39,795 nucleotides of DNA. Source: JBFLYO01 sp040756745 (lineage in GTDB: Bacteria > Bacteroidota > Ignavibacteria > UBA10030 > UBA6906). Positions 16,411 through 24,310 of this stretch are shown piece after piece (position 1 is the first letter of the stretch; every line of letters begins with the position of its first letter). The notes beneath the pieces were generated by a model. It was not told the DNA's origin. It was given only the letters and a program-made list of their open reading frames with translations, and searched no databases. A program made the position numbers and the translations under genes. Where the stretch lies: the NCBI GenBank assembly GCA_040756745.1, contig JBFLYO010000036.1, forward strand, positions 1 through 39,795, read 5' to 3'.

Positions 16411-17451
16411 TCAGTCCTGCCACTCGGCCAGGAAGAGGTTGGTTTCTCCCCGTACCTTTGCGTTCCGGTTGGAGGCGAAGACGAGATGATTCCCGTCGTG
16501 CGTGAACATCGGAAAGCCGTCGAAGGTCTCATTGTACGTGATCCGTTCGAGCCCTGTACCGTCGGTGCGAATCATATAGAGGTCGAAGTTCCTCCCCTTC
16601 GGGTCCGCCATATTGGAGGCGAAGATGATGTGCTTGTTGTCGGGGTGGAAGAATGGAGCGAAATTTGCGGCGCCGTTATTGGTAATCTGCCGCTTGTTGC
16701 TTCCATCGGCGCTCATGACAAAGAGTTCCATCCGGGTCGGACGGACGAGGTTGTCCTTCAACAGGTCCCGGTAGGTCTCGGCTGAGGCACTATCCGTGTA
16801 GTGCCACGCGCGGTAGACAATCATTGATCCGTCCCGGGAGAAAAATGCGCCGCCGTCGTAGCCGAGCTCATTGGTGAGCCGGTGAATCCCTGTGCCGTCG
16901 AGATGCATGGAGTACAGGTCGAGATCCCCATTGCGCACGGAGGTAAAGACGATGCTGTTCCCAAGAGGTGAGATGGTTGCCTCGGCATCATACCCGGGGG
17001 TAAACGTGAGCTGCCGCAGGTTGCTCCCGTCGGTGCGTGCTGTGAAAATGTCGTATTCGGGATAGACCGCCCACGTGTACCCCTTCGAATAATCCGGGGG
17101 AGCAGGACAACCGGCGCGCAGGTGATGCGTCGAGGAGAACAGGATCGTGGAATCGCCGGGGAAGAAGTATCCGCAGGTGGTGCGGCCCCTCCCGGTGCTG
17201 ACCATGTGCGTCCGCCTGCTTGCGAGATCCATCACGAACATCTGGTCGCACTTCAGCGTATCGCGGGTGGACTGGAGAATGAGTTTCGTCTCTCCGAAGG
17301 AAAAATACCCTTCGGCATTCTCGCCGCCAAAGGTTAACTGCCGGATGCCGCGAAAATGGATCTCCCCTTCACAAACGAGGGTCTCGGCAGGCTTGTCAGA
17401 GAATACTCCCGTTGCGGCGAGTACACACACGAGAAGGACGAGCGTCCTCAT
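16411..17451 (-). CDS. Secreted PD40/TolB-like beta-propeller protein
   Basis: A 346-aa protein with an N-terminal signal peptide (MRTLVLLVCVLAATGVFS). Repeats of the WD40-like PD40 type follow, for example NLRQLTFTPGYDAEATISP, GIHRLTNELGYDGGAFFS, KRQITNNGAANFAPFFHPD and GLERITYNETFDGFPMFTHD. These form a beta-propeller like that of TolB. It lies in the periplasm or outside the cell. No enzymatic residue is visible; such propellers usually bind proteins or carbohydrate. It overlaps the upstream peroxiredoxin gene by 4 nt and lies 27 nt before the M28 peptidase gene, so the propeller may assist that peptidase (inference). Confidence 0.9.
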   Translation of the reverse strand: MRTLVLLVCVLAATGVFSDKPAETLVCEGEIHFRGIRQLTFGGENAEGYFSFGETKLILQSTRDTLKCDQMFVMDLASRRTHMVSTGRGRTTCGYFFPGDSTILFSSTHHLRAGCPAPPDYSKGYTWAVYPEYDIFTARTDGSNLRQLTFTPGYDAEATISPLGNSIVFTSVRNGDLDLYSMHLDGTGIHRLTNELGYDGGAFFSRDGSMIVYRAWHYTDSASAETYRDLLKDNLVRPTRMELFVMSADGSNKRQITNNGAANFAPFFHPDNKHIIFASNMADPKGRNFDLYMIRTDGTGLERITYNETFDGFPMFTHDGNHLVFASNRNAKVRGETNLFLAEWQD

Positions 17452-18005
17452 GGATGGCGTACCCCGCGGATCGTCTTGAGGGCGTTCCGTAGCATATCGA
17501 ACGACTCGGAGGAGCCCGGTTTGTAAGCGAGGTCGACGTACGCTATTGCTCCCGTTTCGTCCACAACGTAGATTGTTCTGAGATTGTAGCCGCGGTCAGG
17601 GTTGTAGCTGTCATAACGTCGGGCGACTGCGTGGTCGTGGTCGCTCAGGAGGGCGAAGGGGAGGTCCAGCGCTTTTGCCCACTCTCGGTGGGAATGGACA
17701 TAATCCCCGCTGATGCCGAGAACGGTCGCGCCCAGTTGACCAAGGTCTTTGAAATTGTCTCGCATGGTGCACATTTCTTTCGTGCATCCACCGCTCCAAT
17801 CGGCCGGATAGAAAGCGAGGATCACGACCGCCTTTCCTGCGTAGTCCGAGAGACTGACAGGCGATGAGAGCAGGGAATCCTTGGTCGCGCCAGGCAGAGT
17901 GAAGTGGGGGGCAGGGTCGCCAACCGTAAGCTGCCCTCCGGCCGCTTCGGCTTGCTGAAAGAGCATCGCCGTGCTCATGAGCAATGCCGCGGGAATGGAA
18001 CGCAT
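17448..18005 (-). CDS. Exported BCP-like peroxiredoxin
   Basis: Thiol peroxidase of the AhpC/TSA family, 185 aa, closest in motif to bacterioferritin-comigratory protein. Peroxidatic C74 and resolving C79 occur in GCTKEMC (six-residue CxxxxC as in BCP), and YPADWSGG precedes them. The first 23 residues (MRSIPAALLMSTAMLFQQAEA) look like a signal peptide, so it would detoxify peroxides in the periplasm. The reading frame stays open up to 18410, but that upstream part is antisense to the SDR gene and has no family sense. I chose the ATG at 18005, which lies behind a good promoter. The stop overlaps the next gene by 4 nt. Confidence 0.9.
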   Translation of the reverse strand: MRSIPAALLMSTAMLFQQAEAAGGQLTVGDPAPHFTLPGATKDSLLSSPVSLSDYAGKAVVILAFYPADWSGGCTKEMCTMRDNFKDLGQLGATVLGISGDYVHSHREWAKALDLPFALLSDHDHAVARRYDSYNPDRGYNLRTIYVVDETGAIAYVDLAYKPGSSESFDMLRNALKTIRGVRHP

Positions 18006-18033
18006 GACTGCTCCGAACTGTTGATAATCATGT

Positions 18034-18062
18034 AATTTACAGCATCTTGTCTCAAACAGCAA
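18034..18062 (-). promoter_or_regulatory. Promoter for the peroxiredoxin / propeller / M28 operon
   Basis: On the minus strand TTGCTG (18062-18057), 17 nt, TAAATT (18039-18034). Transcription would begin near 18027, about 22 nt before the ATG at 18005. The SDR gene diverges on the other strand, so this 84-nt spacer probably also holds its promoter, which I cannot place. Confidence 0.5.
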
Positions 18063-18089
18063 GCGACGACATACGTCAAAAGGCTCCTC

Positions 18090-18797
18090 ATGAACGAGAA
18101 GATAGCGGTGGTCACCGGCGGTCTCGGGGCGCTCGGCCTCGAGGTCTCCCGTCGTTTTCTTAGCGAGGGCGCTCGCGTGGCGATCCCCGTGAGAGCGGGC
18201 GCGGTTCCCGTTGTCCTCCCCGAGCTGTTGCGAAGCCACCAGGAACGACTCTTCCTTGCCCACGCCGATCTCACGAGCGAGGGCGATGTGCGTGCGTTCA
18301 TCACATCTGTCAATGTGCGATTCGGGCAAGTCGATATTCTGATCAATGCCGCCGGAGGATATGCGGGGGGTGAATCCGTCGGGGAGGTTTCGCTGGAAAC
18401 GCTGGATCACATGCTTTCACTCAACCTCAAAACCGCCTTTCTCATGTGCTCTGTGCTCATCCCGTCGATGCGCGAACGGCGGTTCGGTCGCATAATTTCC
18501 ATGGCGGCGATGCCGGCCCTCCTTCCCTCTGCCGATCGTGCGGCGTACGCTATTGCCAAGCGTGGGGTCGTCACGTTGACGGAGACCATCGCAGTAGAGG
18601 TCAAAGGATCGGGTATCACGGCGAACGCGATTGCCCCCAGCATCATCAGGACCGAATCGAATGCGGCCTCAATGCCCAACGCAGACGCCTCGCGGTGGGT
18701 TCCCCCCGGGGATATTGCCGCACTGATGCTCTTTCTCTGCTCAGAGGAGGCCGGCTCGATCAGCGGAAACACCATCCGGGTGTTTGGCGGAGTTTGA
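18090..18797 (+). CDS. Short-chain dehydrogenase/reductase
   Basis: NAD(P)-dependent oxidoreductase of the classical SDR fold, 235 aa. TGGLGALG near residue 10 is the dinucleotide-binding loop, NAAGGYAGG follows, and the catalytic YAIAK is at about residue 153. The position thirteen residues before the tyrosine, normally the catalytic Ser, reads Ala (ISMAAMPALLPSADRAAY). The C-terminal ASMPNADASRWVPPGDIA segment recalls the dihydropteridine-reductase-like branch, which also lacks that Ser. Substrate unknown. Its stop codon overlaps a promoter-like element for the next operon. Confidence 0.88.
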   Translation: MNEKIAVVTGGLGALGLEVSRRFLSEGARVAIPVRAGAVPVVLPELLRSHQERLFLAHADLTSEGDVRAFITSVNVRFGQVDILINAAGGYAGGESVGEVSLETLDHMLSLNLKTAFLMCSVLIPSMRERRFGRIISMAAMPALLPSADRAAYAIAKRGVVTLTETIAVEVKGSGITANAIAPSIIRTESNAASMPNADASRWVPPGDIAALMLFLCSEEAGSISGNTIRVFGGV

Positions 18798-18822
18798 CTT
18801 TTTAGCAGGAAAGCCGTACTTT
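18794..18822 (+). promoter_or_regulatory. Candidate promoter for the yqeY-purL operon
   Basis: TTGACT (18794-18799), 17 nt, TACTTT (18817-18822). The -35 box overlaps the SDR stop codon. If used, the transcript would begin near 18829 and run through an intrinsic terminator before reaching yqeY. Confidence 0.4.
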
Positions 18823-18855
18823 TTTGGCGTGCAACGGTCACGTGTGTCACAGTGC

Positions 18856-18897
18856 AAGGCGGGAGCGCGATTCGCTGATCCTGCCTTTTTCGTTTTT
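18856..18897 (+). terminator. Intrinsic terminator between the SDR gene and yqeY
   Basis: The arms AAGGCGGGA (18856-18864) and TCCTGCCTT (18879-18887) pair over nine positions with one G-T wobble. They are followed by TTTTTCGTTTTT. It can end the SDR transcript, or act as an attenuator if the promoter at 18794-18822 is active. An 11-nt direct repeat TTTTTGGCGTG occurs at 18821-18831 and 18893-18903, flanking it. Confidence 0.75.
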
Positions 18898-18914
18898 GGC
18901 GTGAGGAACAGGAC

Positions 18915-19376
18915 ATGACACTCAGGGAGCGCATCAGCAATGACCTGAAGACGGCAATGAAGTCCGGGGACAAAACGAGACTCGAAACCCTCCGGACGCT
19001 CCGAGCATTCCTTATGGAACGTGAGATTGAAAAGCGGGGTCCGGGGGGCGGGATGACGGAGGAAGATGAAGTGGCCGTGCTCCACAGTGCCGCAAAGAAA
19101 CGGAAGGAATCGATCGAACAGTTCCGCCTTGGCGGACGCCCGGAGCTTGCCGATCAAGAGGAGAAGGAATTGTCGATCATCCAGGAATATCTGCCCAAGC
19201 AGATGTCGGCGGCCGAAATCGAAACTGTCATCGCAGGTGTGATTGGCACAACAGGTGCTGTCGGTGCGGCGGACTTCGGCAAGGTCATGCCGCAGGTGAT
19301 GAAGCAGGTGAAGGGGAAGGCCGACGGGAGGCTCGTTCAGGACCTTGTGAAGAAAGCCCTTGGAGCAGCGCCGTGA
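18915..19376 (+). CDS. yqeY: GatB/YqeY domain protein
   Basis: A 153-aa helical protein of the YqeY family, whose C-terminal half resembles the tRNA-interacting tail of the amidotransferase subunit GatB. LRERISNDLKTAMKSGDKTRLETLR is the N-terminal signature, and FGKVMPQVMKQVKGKADGRLV marks the C-terminal domain. A role in tRNA-dependent amidation or tRNA binding is likely but unproven for stand-alone members. It has a GAGGAACAGGAC ribosome-binding region. It is the first gene of a chain of seven overlapping genes, its stop overlapping cvpA by 4 nt. Confidence 0.95.
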   Translation: MTLRERISNDLKTAMKSGDKTRLETLRTLRAFLMEREIEKRGPGGGMTEEDEVAVLHSAAKKRKESIEQFRLGGRPELADQEEKELSIIQEYLPKQMSAAEIETVIAGVIGTTGAVGAADFGKVMPQVMKQVKGKADGRLVQDLVKKALGAAP

Positions 19377-19936
19377 GATTCGATTTCATCGATGTCTTTC
19401 TGATCGGCGGGCTCGGGCTTGGGGCGTATCTCGGCTATCGCGGCGGCCTGGCCAAGAAACTGTTTAACCTCCTGATGCTCCTCGTTGCGATCGTGGTTGC
19501 AGTTCGCTTCATGCATACCGTCGGAAGCTGGTTTACGGATGCTGGGATCATGGCTGAATCGGCTTCCTACGTTGTTGCCTTCCTGCTCTTGATGCTGGCA
19601 GTGATGATTCCCGCCCTGCTGCTGTACCGGAGATTTGGAAAAGCCGCTGGGAGCGTGAAGTCAGGCACGGCCGTCGTCGGCCTCGCCCTGGGGGTTCTGG
19701 AAGGCGCAATGATCAGCAGCTTCCTCCTCATGGGACTCAGAGTGTTTGATTTTCCTGACGAATCCACGCGCAAGGGTTCACTGTTGTACAGGCCGCTGGT
19801 ACGCTTCGTGCCGAAGACCTTCGATACCCTCCGCCCGTATCTCCCCGGCGCGTCGGAGTTCAAAGAGGAGTTGACGCGACGGTTCCGGGACGTCGACCTG
19901 TTCGACACCGGGGCGGAGCCCGGGAAGCATCTATGA
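19373..19936 (+). CDS. cvpA: CvpA-family inner membrane protein
   Basis: A 187-aa protein with four predicted membrane helices (residues about 5-25, 30-47, 63-83 and 100-120) and a soluble C-terminus. The opening FDFIDVFLIGGLGLGAYLGYRGGL is typical of CvpA, first known as required for colicin V production and now linked to envelope homeostasis. The GTG start at 19373 overlaps the yqeY stop, and the gene overlaps mutS2 by 4 nt, so translation is probably coupled along the chain. A cvpA-mutS2 pairing is, to my knowledge, common in bacteria. Confidence 0.9.
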   Translation: MRFDFIDVFLIGGLGLGAYLGYRGGLAKKLFNLLMLLVAIVVAVRFMHTVGSWFTDAGIMAESASYVVAFLLLMLAVMIPALLLYRRFGKAAGSVKSGTAVVGLALGVLEGAMISSFLLMGLRVFDFPDESTRKGSLLYRPLVRFVPKTFDTLRPYLPGASEFKEELTRRFRDVDLFDTGAEPGKHL

Positions 19937-22302
19937 GCAGCTGGGACCAGGCTCTCGGAAAGCTTGAATTCGACAAGGTCCTGCAACGAATCGTCCGCTA
20001 TGCTGCGTCCGATCCGGGGCGCGAGGCCGTCGCCCGAACGCGCGTGAGGACGAACGCCACCGATATCAGGCACGAACTGGCAATAGTGTCCGACATGAAG
20101 CGGCTCCTTGAGAGGGACGAGCCCCTCCCGCTTGAGGGGATCCACAACGTCCACGAACCGCTTGCCAGGGCAGCGGTCGACGGGATGACCCTCCAACCCC
20201 GGGAGCTGCTTCATATCCTCCTGACGCTGCGCGCCGCCCGGCTCGTCCGCTCCGCTGTCTCCCGCCGCCGCGAAGAGTTCCCCCGCATCTGGGAGCTCGC
20301 GGAGTGCCTGCACACAGACAAGGTCCTCGAGTTCAACATCGATCGGGCCATCGACGAGACGGGAGCTGTCCGTGCGAGTGCGTCGAAGGAGCTGCTCGCG
20401 ATCCGCCGTGAGATTGCGGACCGTTACGAGGAACTGCGCAAACGGCTTGCCGCGATCCTGCGCACGGTGTCGGAGCTGGGGTTCAGCCAGGACGACATTA
20501 TCACCACGCGAGAAGGGCGCATGGTCATTCCGGTGAAGGCCGAGCACAAGCTCAAGGTGCCGGGCTTCATCCACAGCGCCTCTGCGAGCGGCGCCACCGT
20601 GTTCATCGAGCCCACCGAGACGCTCGAGCTCAACAATGAAATCAGGGGACTCCAGTTCCGCGAACAACGGGAGATCGACAAGATCCTCAGGGATCTCACC
20701 GTGCAGGCAGGCGAACAGAAGGCGCAATTGCAGGCGAACCTGGGGATCCTCTCCGACATCGACGCGTATCAGGCAAAGGCGAAGTACTCCATCGAGATCC
20801 TCGGCGTTGAACCGGAGCTGACGGAGTCCGGAGCAGTCAGGCTCGTCGAGGCGCGCCATCCGCTCCTGCTTGCAACGCACGGCAGGGCGGCGACGGTGCC
20901 GCTCGATCTGGAGGTAGGGGGCAGCAGCGTGACGCTGTTGATCAGCGGCCCGAACGCGGGGGGGAAAAGTGTCGCGATGAAATGTGTCGGACTTCTCACC
21001 ATCATGGCGCAGTGCGGACTGCATGTTCCCGCGCGAGAGGGGACGCGATTGCGTGCGTTCACATCCTGCTTCGTTGACATCGGCGACGAGCAATCGATCG
21101 AAAACGATCTGAGTACCTTCAGCTCTCACCTGGCCCATCTGAAGGCGATCGCGGCGGAGGCCGACAGCCACAGTCTCGTTCTCATCGACGAGATCGGCGC
21201 GGGAACCGATCCTTCGGAGGGAGGGGCAATCGCTGCCGCGCTCCTGGAGGACCTCACGGGAAGAAATGCCGTCACCATTGCGACCACCCACCAGGGGCAA
21301 CTGAAGGTGTTCGCACACGAGACGCAAGGCGTTTCGAACGGAGCGATGGAATTCGATCAGGCGACGTTGACACCCACGTACCGTTTCCGGGCAGGCGTCC
21401 CGGGGAGCAGTTATGCGCTGGAGATGGCGTCCCGACTTGGGTTTGCTTCCGCGCTCATGGATCGTGCACGCACCATACTCGGTGCGGAGCATGCGCGACT
21501 GGACACCCTGATCGCCGAGCTGGAACAGGCCACGCAGGATGTCCGGCGCCAGCATGAATCGCTCAGCCAGGAACAGGAGCGGTTGTCGTCCCTGGCCAGT
21601 ACATACGAGGAGAAGATCGGAAAGCTCTCAGCGGACGCGCGAGAAATGAAACGAAGAGCCGTTGAAGAGGCCGACGCGATCGTTGCCCGCGCGAACGCGC
21701 TCATCGAGAAGAGCATACGTGAAATTAGGGAACACCATGCCGACCGCGACACAATCCGCACGGCCCGGCGCGAAGTGGAGGATATGCGTCGTGAGATTGC
21801 CGCCGCGAGGCGAGAAGTTTCGGAGCCCGCCACCCCAACAGAGGGAATGATCGTCCCGGGGATGAGCGTTACCGTGGGGACGGGGTCCGACGCCGGGGAC
21901 GTGGAGAGCATATCGCCGGATGGAAAATCGGCATCGGTGGTATTTGGTGCCGTTCGCATGCGGGTGCCCGTTGCGGATCTCCGTCCTTCGGGAGGTCGTT
22001 CTCCACGGACACAGTCCACGGTACACACGGAGTTCGACCTACAACGGCCGCTGCACCAGGATCTCGACGTGCGCGGGATGACGGGAGAAGAGGCGACACC
22101 GCTGATCGACAAGTTTATCGATGATGCCGTGTTGGCGGGGCTCCATCGGATCGATATTATTCACGGAAAGGGGACAGGAGCGCTGCGAAAAAAGGTCACC
22201 GAGTTCCTTTCGAACCACCCGCGCGTCAAGTCGTTTCGCATGGCGGAGTGGAACGAAGGCGGCGCCGGGGCGACCGTCGTTGAATTGACGGAGGGATTGT
22301 GA
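19933..22302 (+). CDS. mutS2: MutS2 ATPase with C-terminal Smr nuclease domain
   Basis: A 789-aa MutS-family ATPase that lacks mismatch-recognition domains. In other bacteria MutS2 suppresses recombination or rescues collided ribosomes. The Walker A motif GPNAGGKS is at residues 339-346, and the Walker B region is LVLIDEIGAGTDPSEGG. THQGQLK follows, then a long coiled coil (about residues 520-640). The Smr domain occupies about 715-789, with LDVRGMTGEEA and HGKGTGALRK carrying its active-site residues. It overlaps cvpA and accC by 4 nt each. Confidence 0.97.
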   Translation: MSSWDQALGKLEFDKVLQRIVRYAASDPGREAVARTRVRTNATDIRHELAIVSDMKRLLERDEPLPLEGIHNVHEPLARAAVDGMTLQPRELLHILLTLRAARLVRSAVSRRREEFPRIWELAECLHTDKVLEFNIDRAIDETGAVRASASKELLAIRREIADRYEELRKRLAAILRTVSELGFSQDDIITTREGRMVIPVKAEHKLKVPGFIHSASASGATVFIEPTETLELNNEIRGLQFREQREIDKILRDLTVQAGEQKAQLQANLGILSDIDAYQAKAKYSIEILGVEPELTESGAVRLVEARHPLLLATHGRAATVPLDLEVGGSSVTLLISGPNAGGKSVAMKCVGLLTIMAQCGLHVPAREGTRLRAFTSCFVDIGDEQSIENDLSTFSSHLAHLKAIAAEADSHSLVLIDEIGAGTDPSEGGAIAAALLEDLTGRNAVTIATTHQGQLKVFAHETQGVSNGAMEFDQATLTPTYRFRAGVPGSSYALEMASRLGFASALMDRARTILGAEHARLDTLIAELEQATQDVRRQHESLSQEQERLSSLASTYEEKIGKLSADAREMKRRAVEEADAIVARANALIEKSIREIREHHADRDTIRTARREVEDMRREIAAARREVSEPATPTEGMIVPGMSVTVGTGSDAGDVESISPDGKSASVVFGAVRMRVPVADLRPSGGRSPRTQSTVHTEFDLQRPLHQDLDVRGMTGEEATPLIDKFIDDAVLAGLHRIDIIHGKGTGALRKKVTEFLSNHPRVKSFRMAEWNEGGAGATVVELTEGL

Positions 22303-23816
22303 CTCGCCGCAGGATCCGAAGCGTTCTTGTCGCCAACCGGGGTGAGATCGCCCTTCGTATCATCCGCACCTGTCGTGAGCTTGGCATCCGCACGATCGCC
22401 GTTTATTCCGAAGCCGATAGGGCCGCCTCCCATGTCATGGCGGCGGATGAAGCGTATTGCATCGGCCCGCCGCCATCCCGGGAAAGTTACCTTGCTGCCG
22501 GCACCATCATCGGCACTGCCAGGCGCGCGCGGGCGGACGCAATTCACCCGGGGTACGGATTCCTCGCCGAGAATCCATCCTTTGCACGCATGGTCCGTGA
22601 CGCGGGGATCGTCTTCATTGGCCCGTCGCCCGAGTCCATCGCGGCAATGGGCGACAAAACCACCGCACGTCGGCTCGTGCAGAAGGCCGGCGTCCCCACC
22701 GTTCCGGGAACGATTGACGCACTGCGCGGCGTCAGCGGGGCCTCAGCATTTGCTGCCTCAGCCGGTTTTCCGGTCCTACTCAAAGCAGCGGCGGGCGGCG
22801 GCGGAAAGGGGATGCGGATCGTCCGCACGGACAATGAGCTTGCGGCAGCGTTCGCAGCGGCCCAATCGGAAGCCCGCGCGGCATTCGGCGACGACCGCGT
22901 CTATGTGGAAAAGTATCTCGATGGCCCACGGCATGTCGAGATTCAGGTGATTGCCGATGCGCAGGGACATACACTTCATCTCGGGGAGCGCGAGTGTACC
23001 ATTCAGCGCCGCCATCAGAAGATCATCGAAGAATCTCCCTCGGTCATCGTGGACGATGGGATGCGCGAGGCGATGGGGGCCACTGCCGTGAAAGCGGCAA
23101 TGTCGTGCGGCTACGAGAATGTGGGCACCGTCGAATTCCTGGTGGATCGTGACCGGTGCTTTTACTTTCTTGAAATGAACACGCGGCTCCAGGTCGAACA
23201 CCCCGTAACCGAGATGCGGACCGGCCTCGACCTGGTCGCTCTCCAGATTGCCGTGGCTGAGGGAACACCGTTGCCGCTCGGCCAGGACGACGTTGCCTTC
23301 AATGGGCATGCCATCGAATGCAGGATTTGCGCCGAGGATGTGGAGAACGGTTTCCTGCCGGCAACAGGGCGCATCCTGCATCTCCGGACTCCGGGAGGTG
23401 CGGGGATTCGTGAGGACAGGGGAGTGGGCGAAGGAGGAGAGATACCGCTGTATTACGATTCGATGATCGCAAAGCTGATCGCCTGGGCGCCCGGACGGGC
23501 CGAGGCGATCGCACGCATGTCGCGCGCATTGGCCGAGTATGAACTGCTTGGCGTGAAATCGAACGTCGGACTCTGTCGCTTCGTGATCGACCACCCGCGG
23601 TTTAAAGCAGGGGATTTTACCACACACTTCCTGGAGGAAGAGTTCACTCCGGAGCGGCTTCGCACGTCCGATGCACGCACCGGCCAGGCGGCGGCAGCCG
23701 TGTGCGCGCTGCTTTCACAGGAGGGGGAGCTCGCCGGGGCGCCGGGGAGGAACGGACGTCCGGTTCTCGCCGGAAGTCGATGGAAGAAGGGGGGAAGGGA
23801 CTTTACGGAGACATGA
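22299..23816 (+). CDS. accC: Biotin carboxylase subunit of an acyl-CoA carboxylase
   Basis: ATP-grasp enzyme that carboxylates biotin on the carrier protein encoded next. The 505-aa product has the N-terminal VLVANRGEIALRIIRTCRELGI, the glycine-rich ATP loop KAAAGGGGKGM (residues 162-172) and EMNTRLQVEHPVTE (about 292-305). It is longer than the ~450-aa AccC of fatty-acid synthesis, with about 50 extra C-terminal residues, as in propionyl- or methylcrotonyl-CoA carboxylases. It starts with a GTG inside the mutS2 end and overlaps the biotin carrier gene by 4 nt. No carboxyltransferase gene is in the window. Confidence 0.95.
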   Translation: MTRRRIRSVLVANRGEIALRIIRTCRELGIRTIAVYSEADRAASHVMAADEAYCIGPPPSRESYLAAGTIIGTARRARADAIHPGYGFLAENPSFARMVRDAGIVFIGPSPESIAAMGDKTTARRLVQKAGVPTVPGTIDALRGVSGASAFAASAGFPVLLKAAAGGGGKGMRIVRTDNELAAAFAAAQSEARAAFGDDRVYVEKYLDGPRHVEIQVIADAQGHTLHLGERECTIQRRHQKIIEESPSVIVDDGMREAMGATAVKAAMSCGYENVGTVEFLVDRDRCFYFLEMNTRLQVEHPVTEMRTGLDLVALQIAVAEGTPLPLGQDDVAFNGHAIECRICAEDVENGFLPATGRILHLRTPGGAGIREDRGVGEGGEIPLYYDSMIAKLIAWAPGRAEAIARMSRALAEYELLGVKSNVGLCRFVIDHPRFKAGDFTTHFLEEEFTPERLRTSDARTGQAAAAVCALLSQEGELAGAPGRNGRPVLAGSRWKKGGRDFTET

Positions 23817-24310
23817 ACAGGACGTACTACGTCACGGTGAACGGAAAGGATCATGTCGTCCGGATCGACGATGCGGGGCGGACTGCGGTTGATGATGGCA
23901 CTGCGTTCAACGTGGCGCGCCTCTCGTCGACTGAATTTGTCGTGAGTACCGGCGATCAGGTGATTCGCGTCGTGGCAGCGGGGAACGGGGAAGAGTTCCA
24001 GGTGACCGCAGGAGGGCGCCAGGCCTCCGCCGTCGTGGAATCCGAGCGGAAACGGCTGCTCAGAACCTATGCGCGCGGGACCGGGGTCTCAGGTCATCGC
24101 CGGGAGATCCAGGCACCTATGCCCGCCCTGGTCGTGAAAATCGAGGTGGAGGTCGGGCAGGAGGTCCACGCCGGCCAGGGTCTTTTGATCCTTGAAGCAA
24201 TGAAGATGGAAAATGAAATCCGTGCTCACCAACCCTGCAAGGTGAAATCCATTCACGCGGTTCAGGGGCGGGCCGTGGAGAAGGGGGAACTCCTCCTGGT
24301 GCTTGAATGA
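23813..24310 (+). CDS. Biotin/lipoyl carrier protein of the acyl-CoA carboxylase
   Basis: A 165-aa carrier that is biotinylated and shuttles carboxyl groups from the biotin carboxylase to a carboxyltransferase. The C-terminal lipoyl domain starts near residue 95 (IQAPMPALVVKIEVEVGQEV) and contains EAMKMEN with biotin-accepting K131. The N-terminal half (VNGKDHVVRID) resembles carriers of propionyl-CoA or oxaloacetate-type carboxylases rather than E. coli AccB. The open frame extends upstream to 23702, but an ATG at 23813 overlaps the accC stop as ATGA, which is the likely start. It overlaps the next gene by 4 nt. Confidence 0.93.
   Translation: MNRTYYVTVNGKDHVVRIDDAGRTAVDDGTAFNVARLSSTEFVVSTGDQVIRVVAAGNGEEFQVTAGGRQASAVVESERKRLLRTYARGTGVSGHRREIQAPMPALVVKIEVEVGQEVHAGQGLLILEAMKMENEIRAHQPCKVKSIHAVQGRAVEKGELLLVLE

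Noticed and set aside
18006..18410. N-terminal 135-residue extension of the peroxiredoxin frame
   Set aside because: It lies antisense to the SDR start, has no family similarity, and would bury the signal peptide and the promoter at 18034-18062.
19567..21555. Long minus-strand ORF of 662 codons opposite cvpA and mutS2
   Set aside because: It is antisense to the well-supported cvpA and mutS2 genes. Its translation shows no family motif, and long spurious ORFs are expected at high GC.
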